Below are positions 60,940 to 64,000 of a stretch of 64,000 nt of DNA, one piece after another. The stretch covers positions 4,938,001 to 5,002,000 of the forward strand of contig OX387610.1 of NCBI GenBank assembly GCA_947568835.1. The letters run 5' to 3'. The position numbers were made by a program, and so were the translations under genes. The first letter of the stretch is position 1, and each line of letters begins with the position of its first letter. The notes under the pieces are model-generated. The model did not search any database. It was not told the DNA's origin and saw only the letters and a list, made by a program, of their open reading frames with translations. This stretch comes from Protonemura montana (Eukaryota; Arthropoda; Insecta; Plecoptera; Nemouridae).

Positions 60940-61484
60940 ATTGGCACTTAAAACTGGAAAAAAAAACTAACGCAACAGAGTTTTTGGGACAACCTATAAG
61001 TTGTGTTTGGTAATTTTTTACGAATTTAGTGGTGTTCCACTTTTGAACGGGCGCTGTGCCTATAAAAACAGAGAGATTTAATTTCAAAAACAACAAAACA
61101 AAGAATTCAAAGCATTGGAGCTGGATTCTTTAGCAGACTTGATTCTATTCAGTCTGTGAGTTGAACTGCATTGCAGCAGATCAAGTAAAATGCTGTCCAT
61201 AAACAAATGCAAATAAAGTTATTCACTGTTGCATTCTTCAAATATTGTTGCTTTCATTGGTAAAAGAACCTTGTTTACTTCATTCGTCAGATGAAGGCGA
61301 GGCTAGAAGTGATGCTAACACAGGAAGTCTCACACTCATTTCAAATCAAAGAATGGAGTTACACAATAAACTAAAGAGAAAGAAGATAGAATGGTACTAC
61401 CATAATGCTGATGCTGAACTGTCCACGCAAAAAATAACCACCAAATAATTATTTAACCGCAACAAAAAAAAGGATGCTACTAGA
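60940..61484. other. AT-rich intergenic DNA
   Basis: A 67-codon open frame at 61245-61448 has no recognisable features. Nothing else seen. Confidence 0.35.
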
Positions 61485-61770
61485 TGGAGACACCGTCGTT
61501 TCGAATGTCAAAAGAAGTTACTTCGTTAATTCTCGCAGATTACTCGCATTTGAAACTGGTTTACGCTCAATTAATCTTTATTAATGCTAACCATAAAGAT
61601 TGATAAACATATATCTATATTTCAAGTCGCAGTTATTTAATTATAGTGGTTTGTCAAAAGAAAACGGCCGCAAGCGCCATCGGGTGGCATCTGCCATAAC
61701 CACATATTACCAGCTTGTTAGCTCAGCAGAAAGTTTAACAATAACGCTGGTCGTCTGACTATGGTTATAA
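61485..61770 (-). mobile_element. Dispersed element with CTGCTGAGC core, inverted
   Basis: TTACGCTCAATTAATCTTTA and GCCATCGGGTGGCATCTGCC, ending GTTAGCTCAGCAGAAAGTTT. Inverted relative to the copies at 14390 and 52740. Confidence 0.7.
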
Positions 61771-62233
61771 ACTCTTTGGTAGAATTAAAAATCAACGCTC
61801 TAGGCCCAAAACTTTGAGAAAGAAAGAAAGAAAATAGGAGAAAAATATCCCGAAAACCTGTAATCACATTGATTAAATTATAGGGGTATTGCAAGTTTCA
61901 CTGCCAATTTCGATTGTAAACACAGGTTGCCAGTAATTCCTTCTCAGAATCTTATCGGACAAATACAGTGGTACTCTCGAGATAAATTCTACGGTTGCTA
62001 TGACGTATGAATTCAATGTTGAAGATGATTGAAACACACTATGAGTCAATTCCGACCGATGGATACCACGATATGTTGTCCACCTTTTCCTTATCGCCGT
62101 ATTTTATCTGCCAGTAGTTAGTAAGTGCTCAGAGCGAACAGAGCTGTCACCATGCCGTCCTGACAGTTTTTTAAGTGACTCAGTGTTTGTGACAATCAAT
62201 TGACAGTACTTTGTACAGTGTTTGTTGGAAAAA

Positions 62234-62251
62234 TGAGATCATACGCACAGG
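62234..62251 (+). CDS. Possible first coding exon of a gene leaving the window
   Basis: AAAAATG followed by six codons (MRSYAQ) and a consensus GTGAGT donor, preceded by a stretch of mixed composition that could be 5' UTR. No second exon is visible before the window ends. Short matches of this type arise by chance, so this is only a candidate. Confidence 0.2.
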
Positions 62252-62429
62252 TGAGTTGTTAAATAGGTGTACTCTACTGGAGATCATACTCTCCACGTGA
62301 CCTGATTTATGTTTTATGTATTACATTAAAATATATTCTAAAATTATGTATTGCTTTAGCCACCGGACGTTGTCTTCATGCCTAAGCTGAATAATTGTAA
62401 TAAATAAATAAATAAATATTTGAAATCTT

Positions 62430-62790
62430 ATTTAAATTGCAAACGCTTGCAATGTACGGTTTTTGTTAGTGTTATGAACACTAATTTACCCTCTCAAAAA
62501 TGGATGCCCAAACGGGGACTCGAACCCCGATCTTCACCTGTCACGGGTGTTACTCTAACCCATTGAGCTACTTGGACATATACGATTTGAGACGATTTTA
62601 GTGTATTTGATGAGAATGACGGATCTCCAAGGAGTAGAACCAAGAGGCTGTGAATACTCACAATCACTCTGATTCTAGTGACGCTATATCACGTCACAAC
62701 CTGTCAATCTCGAGTAACTCTTATTTGACGTTGGATGCGCTGTATTTATTTGAAATCTTATTTCAATTGCAAACGCTTGCAATGTAGGTG
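62430..62790 (-). repeat. tRNA-derived element, family 2, long copy
   Basis: The tRNA-like unit is 62505-62577 (- strand: GTCCAAGTAGCTCAATGGGT ... GGTTCGAGTCCCCGTTTGGGC, acceptor stem pairs). GCAAACGCTTGCAATGTA appears on both sides (62440 and 62770), which looks like element ends or a terminal repeat. Confidence 0.7.
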
Positions 62791-63052
62791 TGCAATTCTG
62801 TGTAGACTAAAAGCATTAAAAACATTTTTTGTCAGTTTTTGGTGTTGACAGATCAACAGGAAGTGTTCAGTGTGATTTTATAAAACGGTATTTGCAAATG
62901 AAACGTACATAGCGATACAATATCAAGATCAAAGATAAAAGGATTCTTGTTTTAGAATCTTAAACAAAAATAAGGAACTATTAAACGTATCAACACAATA
63001 TTTTACTCTGTATTTTAAAAATGCTTCAGGATATTTTCTTATTGGAAAGACG

Positions 63053-63475
63053 TCTACCGAACGGTTTGGCGTGTTACAAACATCAGTTTTCTTGAAATAA
63101 CCGAAGTTAAGCAACACTGCGCTGAATCGAGTATTTTATGAATGACCATCATACATATGACCAGTTCTGTTTGGGAGAGAGGTTGGATGGATGAAAGTTA
63201 GTACAGCAACTTCACTCGCCTTGCTTATCAACCTCTCGACAGCATGGATTTGTGGAGGAATCCTGTTGTTTGCGTTGTACCGTCCTTCGAAAGACCCGGT
63301 GGTCTCCTTGGTGCTCTTCGACAATAGGCTACGTGCCGGCACCGGGATTTCCTTCTTTCCTTTTAGTGTATGTAAGGATAATCATAATCCACTCGTTCAC
63401 CAAAGCCATTAAACCAGTGCCACGGGGCCCTTTGTCAAAACATTCCGAAGATTAAGCCCATCATGAATCAATCAA
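63053..63475 (+). mobile_element. 5S-derived SINE, full-length, diverged head
   Basis: CCGAACGGTTTGGCGTGTTA, CCGAAGTTAAGCAACACTGC, body intact, tail GTCAAAACATTCCGAAGATT and AATCAATCAA. Confidence 0.82.
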
Positions 63476-63809
63476 ATAGAAAGCATTGCGAGTGCCTAAA
63501 TTTACTGACTTCACTTTAATTTTACAATCAAAATGCGTGAGGCCAAAATATTTATGTTTTAACCACAAGGTAAAATTTTTTTTTTTTTTATTAATCTCAA
63601 ATCTATACCCGTGAATAATAATTCTGACAACTTCATCGGTAGCTTCAGTCATTCTGACCTGATCTTTCTGATCTTGTGGCCTTTAATTCTAGGATCTGAC
63701 CACAATCAGACAAAATAGGTTATAGCATCAAGATTGTTAGAGAGACAGCGTTCTTGGTTTAGATGAAGTCTGATTAAAAAAATAAAATAATGAAATACCC
63801 AGCGTTATT

Positions 63810-64000
63810 GGTTAACTTTCTGCTGAGCAAACGAGGCCGGCAACACGCGGGAACTACAGGTACCACCCGATGGCGCTTGAAACCGTCCTGTTTAACAAGC
63901 TTCCACGATTAAATAATAACGACTCAAAATATTGATACTTGGAAATAAATCGTTGAGGTAAACATTAACATCGATTAAAAGAGATTAAACTTCAAATTCG
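63810..64000 (+). mobile_element. Dispersed element with CGAGGCCGGC core, cut by window end
   Basis: GTTAACTTTCTGCTGAGCAA, GTACCACCCGATGGCGCTTG and CGATTAAAAGAGATTAAAC. Fifth copy of the family. Confidence 0.65.

Noticed and set aside
62505-62577. Functional tRNA gene on the - strand
   Set aside because: Acceptor and T arms look fair, but the anticodon arm is irregular (no U33) and the flanks are those of a dispersed family.

Overview
The window is nuclear DNA from an animal, most probably an arthropod. The protein genes are split by GT-AG introns. Long intronic arrays of TTAGG, the arthropod telomere motif, lie near 48.8-49.96 kb. The non-coding DNA is AT-rich and full of satellites, SINEs and MITE-like elements, while exons are short, GC-richer and CpG-rich. 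A crustacean or other non-insect arthropod would fit, but I cannot name the species.

Three protein genes can be supported. (1) A nitric oxide synthase on the + strand, 3294 to about 23035. I could join 21 exons with matching splice phases into a protein of about 1,150 residues: oxygenase domain (zinc cysteines, heme cysteine), calmodulin-binding helix, FMN domain with an autoinhibitory-type insert, FAD and NADPH domains. The co-factor motifs look intact, but three residues that anchor L-arginine in known NOS enzymes are replaced (Gln to Ser, Tyr to Asn, Glu to Lys). (2) A secreted acid (gastric/lysosomal-type) lipase on the - strand, 35688 to 23772, with eight exons, 426 residues and a complete Ser-Asp-His triad. 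It converges tail to tail with NOS. (3) One gene, or two tandem ones, on the - strand between about 56.8 and 48.1 kb, encoding small membrane-protein modules I do not recognise.

Layout: 0.95-2.9 kb, a 43-bp satellite (about 40 units, most with a CACGTG E-box) just upstream of NOS; 3.3-23.0 kb, NOS, whose introns carry a 7-bp array, two 41-bp arrays, 5S-rRNA-derived SINEs and tRNA-derived elements; 23.8-35.7 kb, the lipase, with a 68-bp array in intron 7 and a 63-bp array in intron 1; 36-48 kb, no gene I can support, but SINEs, tRNA-like elements and a second 43-bp array (44.0-45.2 kb) sharing its left flank with the first; 48.1-56.8 kb, the membrane-protein gene(s) with telomere-like arrays in an intron; 57-64 kb, repeats including a 118-bp array, a CpG-rich patch and a possible first exon at 62.2 kb.

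Most of the dispersed repeats belong to a 5S rRNA-derived SINE family (about 20 copies or fragments). Several copies are expanded internally in tandem, with 91-bp and 92-bp periods. The genes do not form an obvious pathway; their proximity is not evidence of shared function.
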